DNA of 64,000 nucleotides from Amorphophallus konjac (GCA_022559845.1 CM040125.1:323957829-324021828); one strand, 5' to 3'; positions 32,066 to 44,646 are shown, counted from the first letter of the stretch. Notes: generated by a model not told the origin, from the sequence alone. Translations and numbers: made by a program.

Positions 32066-32253
32066 ACCCCATATTTTGCTATATCACACTTGTCCCGCTC
32101 GCCCCGCCGGAGCAATCTCCCGTGGTGGCCCCTTCTCTCTCTTCTCTTATTTCTATGTTGCAGCAAACAAACACCAAAAGAAAGAAAAGAGGAGCCCGCG
32201 CGCGCTCCGCGTCCTCTCTCCGCTCTTCCCCGAACCGCGTGACGTCGCTCACA

Positions 32254-32258
32254 GTGGC
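32254..32258. repeat. Target site duplication GTGGC (right)
   Basis: It matches 6479-6483. LTR A of the LARD-like element resumes at 32259 with the sequence found uninterrupted in LTR B. Confidence 0.9.
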
Positions 32259-32530
32259 CAGTGTCGGGCTTCCCCCAACTTGAGAGTACGTTCTCTTTCC
32301 TGTTGGACTGGACTCTGTTAGTTTAGTTTCATTTGTTATAGAAAATGTAATTTTATTTTTGCTATTTTAGGAATCCTTATCATTGAAATTTAATTGCTTT
32401 CTACTTTATCTGGAAGTTCAATGTACTCTCACATACCTTTCTATCCCTTTGGAGCTATTTCGTTCTTGGGAGTCCTCGTAGGTTCCAAGTGATATCCGGT
32501 TTACCCGGTATCCGAGTCTGGGTCATCACA
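32259..32530 (+). repeat. LARD-like LTR A, last part
   Basis: It continues LTR A after the Tat insertion and ends in TCATCACA directly before the primer site. The total LTR A length without the insert is about 3371 bp. Confidence 0.8.
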
Positions 32531-32532
32531 GT

Positions 32533-32544
32533 TGGTATCAGAGC
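32533..32544 (+). other. tRNA-iMet primer binding site
   Basis: TGGTATCAGAGC, a perfect match to the plant initiator tRNA-Met primer site, 2 bp after the end of LTR A. Confidence 0.85.
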
Positions 32545-32579
32545 AGAGTTTAGAGTTGTTCGGAGTTTTTATGAGCTAC

Positions 32580-32970
32580 CTGAGCCAGTGATAGGAGGCT
32601 CACCCCTGACTCTTTAGGTGTAGCTGTTCTTCCTCGTGCTGGGAAGTACCTGCTGCGTGGTTTTTAGTTGCCAATAGTGGCCAGTGTCGGGCTTCCCTCG
32701 ACTTGAGAGTACGTTCTCTTTCCTGTTGGACTGTACTTGTCTTTCTTTGGACTGGACTCTGTTAGTTTTAATTGTTATAGAAAATATAATTTTATTTCTG
32801 TTATTTTAGAAATACTGATCATTAAAATTTAATTGCTTACTACTTTATCTGGAAGTTCAATGTACTCTCACATACCTTTCTATCCCTTCGGAGCTTTTCC
32901 GCTCTTGGGAGGCCTCGTAGATTCCAAGTGGTATCGGGTTTACCCGGTATCCGAAGTCTGGGTCATCATA
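32580..32970 (+). repeat. Duplicated 391-bp 3' end of the LARD-like LTR
   Basis: A second copy of the LTR terminal segment (from CTGAGCCAGTGATAGG to TCATCATA), followed by a one-mismatch primer site (32973-32984). The junction at CTGAGC occurs in both the leader and the LTR, suggesting recombination at microhomology. Confidence 0.75.
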
Positions 32971-35063
32971 GTTGGTATGAGAGCAGAGTTCAGAGTTGTT
33001 CAGAGTTTTTTAGAGCTAGCTGAGCTTGTGTTTGTAAAGTACATGGAAATTTGAGATATCACAGTGTTCAGAGTCCATAAGGTCTCGTACAGTCGACAGT
33101 TGGCATAGATTTTGCGATTGTTTATTACTTTGCTTCTAGCGTGTGGTCTTGTGCGTGCTGTGTTGGCACTGTGCGAGATGGTTTTGCTCTTGTCAGATTC
33201 TAATGGAGCGCCTTTCTTTCATCATGGTGTTTGTCTCGGTTGTGCTGCGCTTGGCAGAGTTCTCTGGCAGGCGTGAATCTGTGGTGTGGTGTTCGAGAGT
33301 TTTCCGTGGCTTGTTCAGGTGGCTGTTAGGAACTATCGTTGGTGTGATGGTCGTGCACATTCTCATGTTATTTTGGCCATCCCAGCTTGAGATTTGTTCA
33401 GCCCCTGAGGTGTTAAGGTTGTGTTTGTTGTGTTCGATTGGATGCCTTGTTGAGAGAATGCTCGAGTGAACCTAGGATTTTCCTTCCTGGTGAGCTACTG
33501 TTAGTCGAGCGTGATTCATCTCATCTTGTCTTGTGGCGTCTTTTCGAGGTAAGCTTTGGAAGTGTTGTCTTGGTGAAGCCTTGTCTTGTGTGTTTGCTTA
33601 TGTGTGGACTATGTTAGTTATGAATCTGATCTGCTCTTGTTTCGGCGGTGGCTTGGCTTTGGACCCAGTTTGTGAGCTGGGAGCTGTTGTGCAACGTGTT
33701 CAGCGTGCCGTGTTTGGCGGCTGTTATGCTATGAAGGTTCAGTAATTATTTCAGGACGTGAGGATAAGATGAGATTAGCATTCTTTGTGCTTTGTGCTGA
33801 AACTGGTGCTCTTCATGGTTTGCACTATGGCAACTTGTGATTGGCTGTTAGCAAGATCGGTACTCGATCGAGGCGTGGTATATTACAGTTTCGTGAATTA
33901 CGATGGCGCCAAGTGTGTGCTGAGATGCGGATGCCGAGTTGTCTGTAATGTCTGTGTGTGAGCTATTAAGTACGCAACGGAAGTGTGTGGGCTCATAACC
34001 CACTGGTCGAGGATCGTTGGTTGGAAGATTCTGACCAGTCGAGAGGTTTGTTTCCTCGGTGTGACTTCATCTTGGCTATGTGTGCCTTGATGTTATTGGC
34101 TGTCGTGCCGTTGCTTGAGGCTTTGTGGTTGTTGGCACCGGTGAGTTTGAGGATTGGGGAATTTGTCACCATATATGTTGGTCGAGTACCCTTTCTTCTG
34201 TATTTCTTGGGAGTTGTGCTCTCAGGACGGATCATGGTCCTCGAGATGCATTCTTCGAGATTATTATTTGTGGGTCCTTGTTGGTAAGCTACGAGCGGCT
34301 AGTATATGTTAGTCGTGTGTTCAGCTGCAATTGTGCCTTGATGTGACCCAGCTTGCAGTTGTGTCCCGTGGTTCTGTGTTGAGAACGGAGCCGGGTTTCT
34401 GCAGGTGTTGTTTGAGGTTGTGGTTGTTGTGGTTGTGTTCAGCTTGGGAGGAGTTCCCTGTGTGTCTGAATTTGGCATTGTGTTGACCGAGATCTTGTCT
34501 GTTGGTTTTACTGTACTCTTCTGTCATGGTAGAGTTGACATGCAACTCGAATCATATGTGATGTCTGAGTGAGGACTGACTTGATTGTGCTTGTGCTCCA
34601 GTGCTGTCATTGGCGTTCTGCGTGCCAATTTTGTTGTTCTTGGCTTGGAAGCTGATGGTTGGAGCAGTCAGCTGAGAGGATTGTGTTTCCTTGTCTAAGC
34701 TGATGCTTGTTGTGTCTGCCGAGCATGTTTTATCGGTGGCTGTTTCGTAGCATGGGTCGTGTCTCCTTCTTTTGTGAGATGAAAGCGATGATGCCCTGTT
34801 TCAGAGGTGCCGGACTTGTGTTCCTTTGTGTGTCATGCTCGTTCTGTGGAATGATGTGCCTTGATATCCGGAGCATGTGCCTGTGATTATGGTCTGGCAG
34901 AGTCCCTCTGAATTGTGTTTTTTCAAGAATTGTGTTATCATGCTTTGTGTTTGAGGTTTGGCTGATGCTTGGAGAGCGTGGCCAGTGTTTGGGTTTGTTC
35001 TTCCATTGTTCCCTTGTTGACTCCTTGAATTTCGAGGACGAAATTCCTTTAAGGGGGGAGGAC
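32971..35063 (+). repeat. LARD-like internal region
   Basis: About 2.1 kb between a primer-site-like sequence and a purine tract (35050-35063). There are many short ORFs but no gag, protease, RT or integrase motif. The 3' part (from 33474) matches 1796-3384. It depends on proteins supplied by another element. Confidence 0.7.
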
Positions 35064-38000
35064 TATAATATCCTAGACTCTTTGGATCGGAATTGGAGAG
35101 CTTTCGGAACGCTTTCGTGGGTCCTGAAACGTGTTTTACGATCCACTAGGGTTTTTCCCTTGTATAACTTATGGAACACCGTGGAGAGTGAACCGTTGAG
35201 TTTTGCGACTCCGGGACGCTACAGGTGCGTTGTGCTCATTCCGAGGATCGTAAAGACTATGTTTTCGTATTTTTTTGAATTTGTGAAATTTCATGCAGAA
35301 AATCATATTTTAGAAAAATTACTAATTTCCTATTTCTTTTTTCTTTTTTATACTCTCACCTCTCTCCTCTCTCTTCTCTCGCCGTTTTCACCCTCTCTCT
35401 CTCCGTTCTCTCTCCTTTCACCCCCTCTGCTCCCGCTACAGATGGAGGAGGCCCGGGGATGTCGTGGAGATGCCGTGGGGGTGTCGTGGAGTGTGATGGC
35501 ATGAAGAATGGAGCGTGGTGTTGGTGCGATCCCGTTCGGTGGATTCAAAGTTGATGTGGAGTTCGTGTGATCGTTTTCAGCATGGTTTGGCCGTTTTGGC
35601 GCGTGAGATCTTCGGTGGAGGTAGGGGGATAGATAGCCTACTCTTTTCCTGCATCTTCTCGTGATTTGGAGCCGAATGGTGTGAGTTCGATCCGATTTTC
35701 CATATTTAGGCAAAATGCATGTTCGGGGGGTGTGAGCCATGTTCACCGTTCCAGGTGACAGTTTGTAGTTTAAATGGATTCATTTGAACCCCTGGCATGT
35801 TGGAATTTGTTCCCCATCAGTTTGAGCTCGTTTGGTTGTGATTTGGGGCCGGTAGGAGGCCGATTACCCATGTGAGTCGTTTTGGGTGGATTTGTGGAAA
35901 TCACCCGTTTCTTGCAGTTTTGTGCATGGTTTGATCTCTTATGTCTCGTGGAAGGATGGTATTGTGGTTAGGAATGTTTCCCCGTTGTTTAGACGCGATT
36001 GGGGCGTGGAAAGACTGGGTTTTTGGTAGTCCCACGGTTTTTCCGCCGAAGTAGTTTAGCGGTCTTACCAGTGACCGCCATTTGTACTAGGCGGCCCTCT
36101 AGAGACCGCTAGGTGGTGTTCCATTGTCGATTTGGTTTAGTGGTCTCGCGATCGACCGCAACCCTAATTTAGCGGCTCTTGGGTGACCGCTACTCGACGT
36201 TTAAGTCGGTTAATCAGTTTTAAGTAGGTTCGGGCTAGCGGTCTAGCTCTCGACCGCAAGGTGGCTTTGGTGACCTCAGGGTGACCGCCATTCCCTGGAA
36301 ACGGTCCTAGGGAGACCGTTAATTGGTTTTTACTATTTTAAGTCAGTTCCTAATGATGGCCTTGTGACTGACCGCCTTATGAAGTGAAGGTCAGGCAAAG
36401 GACCCCCAAAAGGATGACTTATCGTGGTTCGAGGCAGTTTGGGTATGGCGGTCTGGCCATGTCCGCTAATGCCTAGAAACAGCCATGAGTAGACCATTTT
36501 ATGTCTATTTTACCCTGCGAATAGCGGCCCTGATAAGACCGCCAATGAGGATTAGCGACCAAGGGTAAGACCGCCATTTGTTTGGGAGTTTCTTTTGTGT
36601 TGATTTGGACTCCGGTTAATGTGACTTTGACCCCTTGGTAAGCCCATTGTTCCATGGACGTCTTGGATGTCCTATGAGGGTTGTGACCATGTTATAGGGT
36701 GTTCGGGAGTGCCACTGTACCGAGCAGTGTTTTGTATTATTTCGAGGGTCATTATGGTTTTCGATCAACCCGGTTGTGACCCAGTGGTTAACACATGACC
36801 TCGTGAGTGTCTCGTCTGTCCTGTGAGGATCAAGACATTGATTTGGGAACTTGGAGGTTTTATCTTACCTCAGTTTGCGTGCCATGTGATTTGAGGGCTT
36901 TGGTAATTCCTCATGTTCCATGTTTTGTGTTATGTGGAATTGTGAGTCCGTTGTGTGGCTCAGAGGCCAAGGACTCATCATTATCATTATTGTTGTTATG
37001 GATCCGGATGTTCTGTGCCGTCTTCCATAATGTGTTTTACCGTGGTTTCTGACATAGGGACTAGGCTGATTAACGGCGTGTTACTATGATGTGCGACGAT
37101 CTTGACTCGAGTCTTATGACTCAAGGATCGTTGTCAGCAGGTCTAGTTGTAGCAGTTGTGAACTGCATTATGCTCCGTACTACGTGCGATAGGTGCGTGC
37201 TTACCCTATCTGTACTTCGGTGTTCACTATTTTAGTGTCTCTGTGTCTAGTGAGCCTCCACTAGTCGTAGCCTGACGACACTTTCCGTGTGTCTGCCCAC
37301 CTGGGAGTGGTGGCAGGCCAGAGTCCCTGTTGAGAAGGTTTGTCGGCTGGTTGCCGTGGGCCCCTTTGTCTTGCCATTAGAGTCCGTCGGGAGGGGAAAA
37401 GTAGCTAGAGGCCTGGCTCAAGACATTGAGCTTGTGTGTGCACATCAGGGGCGTTGGATAGACGACGATGGGCATGACCCTGACTAGTCACTCGTTACTG
37501 TAGTTCCTTGTACTTGGTTCCTATTGAGTGTCTCAGTTACCGCCGTTCTAGGTGTGTGGGAGATACTTGTGGCGCAGTGTAAGACATCAGAGGACGCATC
37601 TGGCTTTTCTTCTAGTGAGGAGGTGCTTCTGTCACACGACCCGATGACTTGTGTTTTCGTGACTTGTTCGAGTAGCCTGTGCTTGGCTTCACTCGAGGTT
37701 ATAGGTTCCGTAGCGTACACGACGGTGAGATCGTGTATGTCTTGTGCCTTTGACCGTGTAGGTCTTTGGTAGGCTTTTGCCTATTTTTGTAGGTTTTCAC
37801 GATAGGGTTACGTGATTTGTCAATGGATCAGTAACGCTCGACTTTGTGAGATCGGGGTTCGCCTTTTCATTGATGTTTGGAGTAGTTTAGAGGGCCGAGG
37901 TTCCTTCGGCTGCCAGGTTTTTTGTGTTACGGCTTTTCCTCTTTACTTTTGTTGTTGTTACTCCTGTTGTTACTGCTTTGCTTTAGTTGTTAGCACTGTT

Positions 38001-38431
38001 GTTATTGCATTGTTTTGCGGTAGGGTTCTGCGGGATCCCTACTGAGTCAGTGATAGGAGGCTCACCCCTACTTTTCAGGTGTAGCTATTCTTCCTCGTGC
38101 TGGGAGGTACCTACTGTGTGGCTCTTAGTTGCCAGCGGTGGCCAGTGTCGGGCTTCCCCCGACTTGAGAGTACGTTCTCTTTCCTGTTGGACTGTACTTG
38201 TCTTTCTTTGGACTGGACTCTGTTAGTTTTAATTGTTATAGAAAATGTAATTTTATTTCTGCTATTTTAGCAATCTTGATCATTGAAATTTAATTGTTTA
38301 CTACTTTATCTGGAAGTTCAATGTACTCTCACATACCTTTCTATCCCTTCGGAGCTTTTTCGCTCTTGGGACGCCTCGCAGGTTCCAAGTGGTATCAGGT
38401 TTACCCGATATCTAGAGTCTGGGTCGTCACA
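35064..38431 (+). repeat. LARD-like LTR B
   Basis: A 3368-bp LTR colinear with LTR A and uninterrupted. It provides the pre-insertion target of the Tat element around 38130-38140. It starts TATAATATCC after a purine tract and ends GTCGTCACA before a primer site. It contains the GCGGTC/GACCGC array at about 36050-36560. Confidence 0.8.
36050..36560 (+). repeat. Array of GCGGTC/GACCGC inverted motifs in LTR B
   Basis: Same organisation as 4370-4880, with scattered transitions that weaken some stems. Confidence 0.55.
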
Positions 38432-38433
38432 AT

Positions 38434-38445
38434 TGGTATCAGAGC
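38434..38445 (+). other. tRNA-iMet primer binding site after LTR B
   Basis: TGGTATCAGAGC follows the end of LTR B. About 125 bp of internal leader homologous to 32985 onward follow before homology ends at about 38569. Confidence 0.85.
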
Positions 38446-38569
38446 AGAGTTCAGAGTTTTTCTGAGGTAGCTGAGCTTGTGTTTGTAAAGTACATTGGAA
38501 TTCGAGATATCGCAGTGTTCCGAGTCCATAAGGTCCAGTACAGTCAGCAGCTGGCATAGGTTTTGCGAA

Positions 38570-40540
38570 AGTGATTAAAACCCATTGAAAACCTTTGGAA
38601 ACTTTACCATATTACCCCCAAAAGGTTCCTTGACATATGAGGGTGTTTTTAACACACTTTAGAAGGGTTTTATGGGTCATTTGGCAACTCTAACTTGTAT
38701 ATATACGTCAACTCAATTTCACATCTTCATAGAGTTCAAGTGCAATCTTTTTGGAACAAAAGAAATGTGGACCATAAGACTCAAAGAACATTGTTATGAC
38801 AAAGTATGAACACCGGACCTTCTTGAATTCTTATATGAGCACTGAAACACACAAATTTAACAAGATGAAATGAACATGAATTTCCGACCTTCAAAACAAA
38901 TTAAACTTGCCATTACAATTATGTTTCCACATCTATTCTCATTCAGTACAAGGCATTCACACACATGCAAATATGCATTCTTGCAAGCAAGTTTCCACAT
39001 CCATTCTCATTTAGAACAAGGCATTCTCAACCAAACTTTCTCACACATTCACATACATGAAGTTTTGTTGTCATCAAAATCACACATATAGCACAACACA
39101 ACCGCCTCTAAAGAACGGTGCCCCTACTAAGGCCATACCCGGGATACAACCCAGCCTAAGAGGGAGAACATAAGAAAAAAGGGATAAGCTTCAATACAGG
39201 ATGGGAGACATCAAGACTTGAATTCCTTCCAGGGCACTACCCCTCAAAGATACAGTCTGTTGCGCCGGGACTTTGTGTCTTTGATTTTGAGACCCATATT
39301 TATCAGGCACGCATGCGAAAAGGCTCATGACATCCTGCGGGGAATTGTATTGCCACTCTTGCCATGCCTTTAATTCATAATTTTGATATTGAAATTTGAT
39401 TTTGACAACCCTTATTGGCTAGATTTAGCATGAAAGTTCATTTTAAAGGGTCAGGACTGTCCCTATTTGAGACCTCTCTCGTACTACGGGGCGCCTAGAT
39501 TGATCATCTTATCCATCGATCTCTTGCCCCTATACTCGGTCGAGCAGAGAAAAGAAAAGGCCTTTGTGCATACTCAAAGGATGGCCAAAGTAGCAACGAT
39601 GTTGCTCAAGAGGAGAAATCGGCTATGGCTCGCTGTGTAGTGTGTGCAAAATCCAAACTCAAAGGGACACCCTTAACGACCGGGGAAAGAAATTGGACTC
39701 CCAACGCGGAGCTATCACCAGCCTAAGAATGTTGTAGAAGCAAATTGAAAATTTTGACTCCTAACTAACACCTCTAACTAAGCCACTCAAACGTGTTGAG
39801 GAACCAGCGTTGTAACCATGCGCAGGAATAATTAGAAGTAATGGCAATGATAACATATTCATACGCAAAATGAAAAATACCTTGCAATCCATAGAGAGAA
39901 CAATAGCGTCTTGAAGCGATCTTGATCAACGTGAGCTTCATATTCCTTACTTGACAGGACCAAAATGGAAAGGATAGCAAAGGGGTTCAAGATTCCTCCA
40001 CACGGAGGAGCGGTAAACACAAAACTTGACGAAGAAGGATAAAAGGAAGAGAGATGAGGGCTAGAACTCCCTTGCTAGGGCCCATAGACCCTGATAACAA
40101 GGAACCAGATATAGAAGAAATAGAGATCAGCTGAGATCAAGGCAGACTAAAGCCTCCAAAATAGTAAGGAAAAGGGTGGCGACCCCGAAAGGGTGAGGAA
40201 GAAAGAAAAGAAAAATGATGATGAGATTGCTGAAATGGTGAAGAAGAAGAATGATCATCTGACGTGGTCCGAGAAGGAGAATAGTGGTCATCTGACAGGG
40301 TCAGAGAAGGATCAAGAATAGATCCCGAAAATACCGGAGGAGAAGAATCAAGTGAAGATTAAAATCAGAGGGATCGAGGAGATGATCCGGAGGCTCCGGA
40401 TGAGAAGAAGAGGAGAAGATTAAGGATGTAGGATTGAGAGGGGGAAGATACACCACCCAAGGGTGAGAGCTCAGCATAAGAAATGATGAATGAACTGGAA
40501 AAGAAAGAGAAGTGATCCCTGAGTGTACAACTAGTATCCC
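38570..40540. other. Unassigned sequence
   Basis: No ORF with a recognisable domain is seen on either strand. A/T-rich DNA lies at 38570-39110, then moderately complex sequence. It may be a degenerate LTR retroelement, since a weak primer-site-like string lies near 40085-40098, but I cannot support a call. Confidence 0.4.
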
Positions 40541-41713
40541 TTGAACTTGCGCCACCGCCTTTTCCTAGCAGAATAATTCACATTTGCTGAGCTTTACATA
40601 GAGTTGATGTTCCCTTAAGGTTTGGAAAGTTATCCTTAGATGTTCTTCATGTTCTGCCCTAGTCTTGGAATATATTAGGATATCATCAATGAAGACGACC
40701 ACAAATCAGTCGAGAGAGGGCCTGAAAATATTGTTCATAAGTTGCATAAATGTTGTAGGGGCATTGGTTAACCTGAACGGCATCACAACAAACTCATAAT
40801 GCCCATATCTGCTCTATAAAGCAGTCTTGTAGATATCTTCATCCCTAATCTTGAGTTCATGGTAGCCGGACCTGAGATCTATCTTGGAGAAATATTCTGC
40901 ACCAGAGATATGGTCGAATAACTCATCGATACGCGGCAGTGGATATTTGTTTTTGATGATGAGTTGATTTAACTACCGGTAATCAATGCATAGCCTGAGA
41001 GATCCACCCTTCTTTCTGACGAATAAAATTGGCACACCCCAAGGGGATGTGCTAGGTCTAATGAAGCCCTAGTCTAATTACTCCTGAAGTTATTTGTTCA
41101 ATTCCTTGAGTTCCGAAGGGGACATCCTGTGGGGAGCTATTGAAATAGGTGTTGCTCCAGGAATGAGTTCAATAGACAAGTTTACTTCCCTTTCAGGAGA
41201 TAAACTGTGTAAGTCGGATGGAAAGACATCGGGGAACTCTCTTACTATAGGGATTTCTTCTAAGATGATTTTCTTGGACTCGGTGATGATCACGGAAGCA
41301 AGGAAAGCTTCACAACCTTGTGAAATAAGTTTGCAAGCGTGAAGAGATGAAATGAGAGTATGATGCTTCCTATATTTGATGCCAAGGAAAGAAAACCGTG
41401 GAAGATCCTATTTGTGGAAAGAAATCCTCCTATTTTGACAATTGATATCGGCATAGTGATCAATAAGCCAATCTACACTTAGGATGGCATCGTAGCCTTC
41501 CATGTCAAGGCATACGAGGTTTGCAGGAAGATTATGTCCTTCTATAGTTACCTCACTATCAGGGTAGTGGGTTGTAAGTTTAGTTCCAAGACCTAAGGGT
41601 GTTGTGATAGCTAGGTCCGCAGGTAAGGGCACAGGTGAAATTGGCAAGGTTTTTACAAAAGCAGTAGATATAAAGGAATGAGAAGTACCAGTATCAAATA
41701 ACACAAAAGCAAG
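40541..41713 (-). pseudogene. pol: Gypsy (chromovirus-type) protease and reverse transcriptase, decayed
   Basis: The minus strand encodes an aspartic protease with the active-site block LFDTGTSHSFIS at about 41650-41700. It is followed by the conserved segment before RT (EFPDVFPSDL, about 41200-41240) and RT motifs including [13 protein letters not shown] near 40690. Many in-frame stops (for example 41408-41410, and several between 41090 and 40700) destroy the frame. Homology stops at about 40541, before RNase H. The protease frame is cut at 41713 by the LARD copy and continues upstream into the gag at 61207-62235. Confidence 0.85.
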
Positions 41714-41718
41714 ATGTG
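41714..41718. repeat. Target site duplication ATGTG of the minus-strand LARD (left)
   Basis: ATGTG flanks the LTR here and recurs at 61202-61206 on the other side. The gag-protease reading frame runs up to both copies. Confidence 0.88.
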
Positions 41719-44646
41719 TGTAATAACCCAAGATCTGGATATCGGGAAAAACCCGATACCATTCGAATCCTGGCCCGCCGCCCAAGAGCCGGAGGGCTCG
41801 GAAGGGCTAAAAGGAGTGTGAGGGTACAAATAAATAGGAAATAACGTAGGATAATTCAATAATTAATAGAAATAAATAATCTAACTACAACAGAGTCCAG
41901 TCCAACAGAAGTGCAGTCTAGGGAAGAGAGACGTACCCAACACCGAGTGAACACTCGACCCGGCGAGCTGGCACTAAAAACCTCCATGTAGCACCCGCAA
42001 ACCTTGAGGAAGAACCGCCGCACCTGAAAAGCAAGGGTGAGCCTCCTATCACTGGCTCAGTAGGGATGCCGCGGAACCCCAACTTTAAACAATGGCAGTA
42101 ACGGAAAGCAACAACAATAGCAAGAATAGCAAACCGGTGGCCGGTCAAAACTCAACACTATAGCTACTCCTACTGTACCAGAAAACACGCCCCGAGCTCA
42201 CCGTCGGGGGACCACCAGACTAATAGGAAAATCTCTGACTACGCTGCCAGGAAAACTCATCACGACACCACTATCGTGAACCAGACACAGCCTAGGAAAA
42301 CCATCAGTGATGCTCACCAGAACCCTAGACCTCTACCTCGGGAAACCACCCAGAAACTACACGTAAATCCACATCTCATAGACGGGAAATAGAAACTTGA
42401 GTCACAAGAAACTCACGTCACGTGACGGGAGAACTGCCCACTAGAAGCAAAGCTGGATGCGTCCATTGACGTCTTACACAGTGCCTCAGGTGTCTCTCCA
42501 CGATGCCCCAGGCGGAGATCGAGACACCATACAGTAACCAGGAACACAAAATAAGGACTAGATGGGGTCGCGCTCGTCAGCGCGGGTCTGACTGCCCCCA
42601 ACTACATGTGCACACACAGACCATGCACCCTACGTCAGATCCTCTAGCTGGTTCTTCCCCCGAAGCCTGGACTCAGGCTACGAGTGGGGGCCCTACGGTA
42701 ACAGGCCTAAAAACCATCTCTCTCAGGTAAGCGGCTCCACCACTCCCGGGTGAGTCAGCACACGCGTGCTGTAAGAAGACTACGACTAGTGGCAGGTCAT
42801 TAAATGTGAACACGGAAAGCCACACACACACCCATTGCGAGTAACACGGAGTACCAGGTGGCTAGGAGCCACCAGACTCTAGATAGTCCAATAGACCTAC
42901 TAAACCCAACGGTCCTTGAGTCACACGACTCGGGTCAAGACCGTTGTACCGGGACGGCTCCATGCCGTCAATCCGTCCTATCCCTAGGTCTGAAACCACG
43001 GTGGCATCAATACCGAGGTAGCTCACAAGCCGTCAAGTTAATCCCCCATCCAAGGGACACGCGGGAAACCTCCAGCCCTAGGCTAGTTGACTAGACCCAC
43101 AGTCTAGGGCCACACACATGGCCCACTCGGAACCCACCTTTCGGAGAAACTCACGCCGTGCGGGGAAGGCCCACTGCACTCAAGCCGACTCACGGCGACT
43201 CAATCTAGCGAAAGAACAACAGCCCAGAACATGCGGGGTCACTCAGATCCCCAAGACCCACGGGCAAGTTAATCGAGGTAACACGACACCTCCACACACC
43301 CCAAAACACGGACACAGAACCCACGGGGTGTCCGAGACATCCAGGAGACCGAAGGTCGACCACAAGGTCACAACCAGGTCGACCGGGGCCCACACAACGC
43401 GAACGGAACACGACGAGCATGAAAAACAACGTGGCGGTCCTCTCTGGACCGTCACATCGCCTGGCGGTCTAGCCAGGACCGCAAGGCCTAGCCTAGTGGT
43501 CCAGCCAGGAGTGCAAGCCCCGAAGACACTTGAACCGCATGCGGTCAATCCCAGACTGTAAAGTAGGGTGGCGGTCCTTTGCCTGACCGCTAGCCATCGC
43601 CTAGCGGTCAATCACAAGGCCGCTACCCCACCCAACCTCGAACGATCGAGAAATGGTAAACGGTCGTGCCCTGACGGCAAGGCACTGCCTGGCGGTCTTC
43701 ACCAGACCGCAAAGCACACCTGGCGGTCAATCGCGTGACCGCAACTCTCGAACCGACATAGAGTACCCCTAGCGGTCTCCTGAGGACCGCCTCATCCCCT
43801 GGCGGTCTCTGGAAGGACCGCTAGGTCATCCCGAGTGCGAAAATTGCGAACTCCGCAAAAAATCCCATTCCACACCCTGTTCACACCCATGTGAAGGGGA
43901 AAACAAGGGGAAACTAGTCTCCAACCTCTCTAGCACCGAGAGGACCCATTTAAACCTCAAAATGCAATCAAAACGCAAGATCCGGCTCACATCCCAAAAT
44001 CATGTATTTCTCCCAAAATGCGAAAATAATCCCGCTCAGCTCACCACGGCCTACAAAACTCACGGGAAAGGAAGTACGCGGGTTTGGGATCCATCCCCCT
44101 ACCTCCACCGAAGATTCCACGTGCCGTGGATGCCGATCCGCAAAGAAAATGCCTCACGAACCGTCGCCGACGCTCGGAACTCGCGGCCAAGCTTTGCCGC
44201 GCCACCATCCCTCGATCCTCTACCCGTTCTCATCGTCCTCGCCCCCACGCCATCGCCACCTCACCCCTACCTGCCGTGGTCAGCCGCCCGCAGAGAAGAG
44301 AGGGAGAGGAAGAGAAAAACGGAAGGGGAGAGAGTGAGAGACATGAGGGAGAGAAAGAGAGAGGGTAAGGGGGGTTAAAAGAAAACAGAAAATATATTAG
44401 TATTTTAGAAATCCGATTTTTGGCCCAAAATTTCATAAAATCAAAAAAATACAGAAAAATTACCTTTACAATCGTCGGAAAGAGCACAACGTGCTGGTAC
44501 TATCCCAGAGTTGGAGAACGCAATGGTTCAACCTACACAGAGTTCCGAAGGCTCGTCAGGAAACAACACACGTAAACCATGAAACGCTCTCCGGGGCCCA
44601 CAAAAGCGATCCGATAAATATCTGAAAAAAAATCCAGGGCATTACA
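41719..44646 (-). repeat. Minus-strand LARD 3' LTR
   Basis: 2928 bp, TG...CA ends, read as TGTAATGCCCTGG at 44646 on the minus strand. A pyrimidine-rich leader (about 44290-44370, GA-rich on plus) and the GCGGTC array are present. Plus-strand ORFs here are incidental. Confidence 0.82.
43430..43830 (-). repeat. GCGGTC/GACCGC array in minus-strand LARD LTR
   Basis: About eight CTGGCGGTC or CTAGCGGTC units, each with a nearby GACCGC partner. This copy is better preserved than the plus-strand one. Confidence 0.65.

Larger units (their letters stand above)
6484..32253 (+). mobile_element. Giant Ty3/gypsy Tat-lineage retrotransposon with antisense gene cassette
   Basis: This is a complete 25,770-bp element with LTRs of 2190 and 2191 bp, TG...CA ends and a perfect 5-bp duplication. 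The order is 5' LTR, primer site, gag, zinc knuckle, protease, G-patch-like linker, pol (RT, RNase H, archaeal-type RNase H, integrase), four minus-strand genes, purine tract and 3' LTR. The second RNase H between RT/RNase H and integrase is diagnostic of the Tat lineage, which includes Ogre and Retand. A hand comparison finds roughly 25 differences between the LTRs, about 1%, so the insertion is recent. gag-protease is broken while pol is open. Confidence 0.93.
30063..32253 (+). repeat. Tat element 3' LTR
   Basis: 2191 bp, nearly identical to 6484-8673. The palindrome array (30322-30953), TATA box (30967-30974) and mini-ORF repeats (31607-32065) are all conserved. Observed changes are mostly transitions plus small length changes in A/T runs. 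Confidence 0.93.
1796..38569 (+). mobile_element. LARD-like LTR retroelement, tandem copy (interrupted)
   Basis: This is a composite with the order internal 3' part (1796-3384), LTR A (3385-6483 plus 32259-32530), internal region (32531-35063), LTR B (35064-38431) and internal 5' start (38432-38569). The LTRs are about 3.37 kb each, and the internal region of about 2.1 kb encodes no gag or pol. Purine tracts precede both LTRs, and tRNA-iMet primer sites follow both. Long LTRs around a non-coding interior fit the LARD class (large retrotransposon derivatives). The internal-LTR-internal-LTR-internal order suggests unequal recombination between copies. The Tat element at 6484-32253 is nested in LTR A. 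Both outer ends are truncated. Confidence 0.75.

Noticed and set aside
40085..40098. Weak primer-site-like string (TTGTTATCAGGGTC on the minus strand)
   Set aside because: It has several mismatches and no adjacent LTR end or coding region.
43118..43561. 147-codon plus-strand ORF (and its counterpart at 59952-60389)
   Set aside because: It falls in the GC-rich inverted-motif array of the LARD LTR; frames differ between the two copies and no domain is seen.
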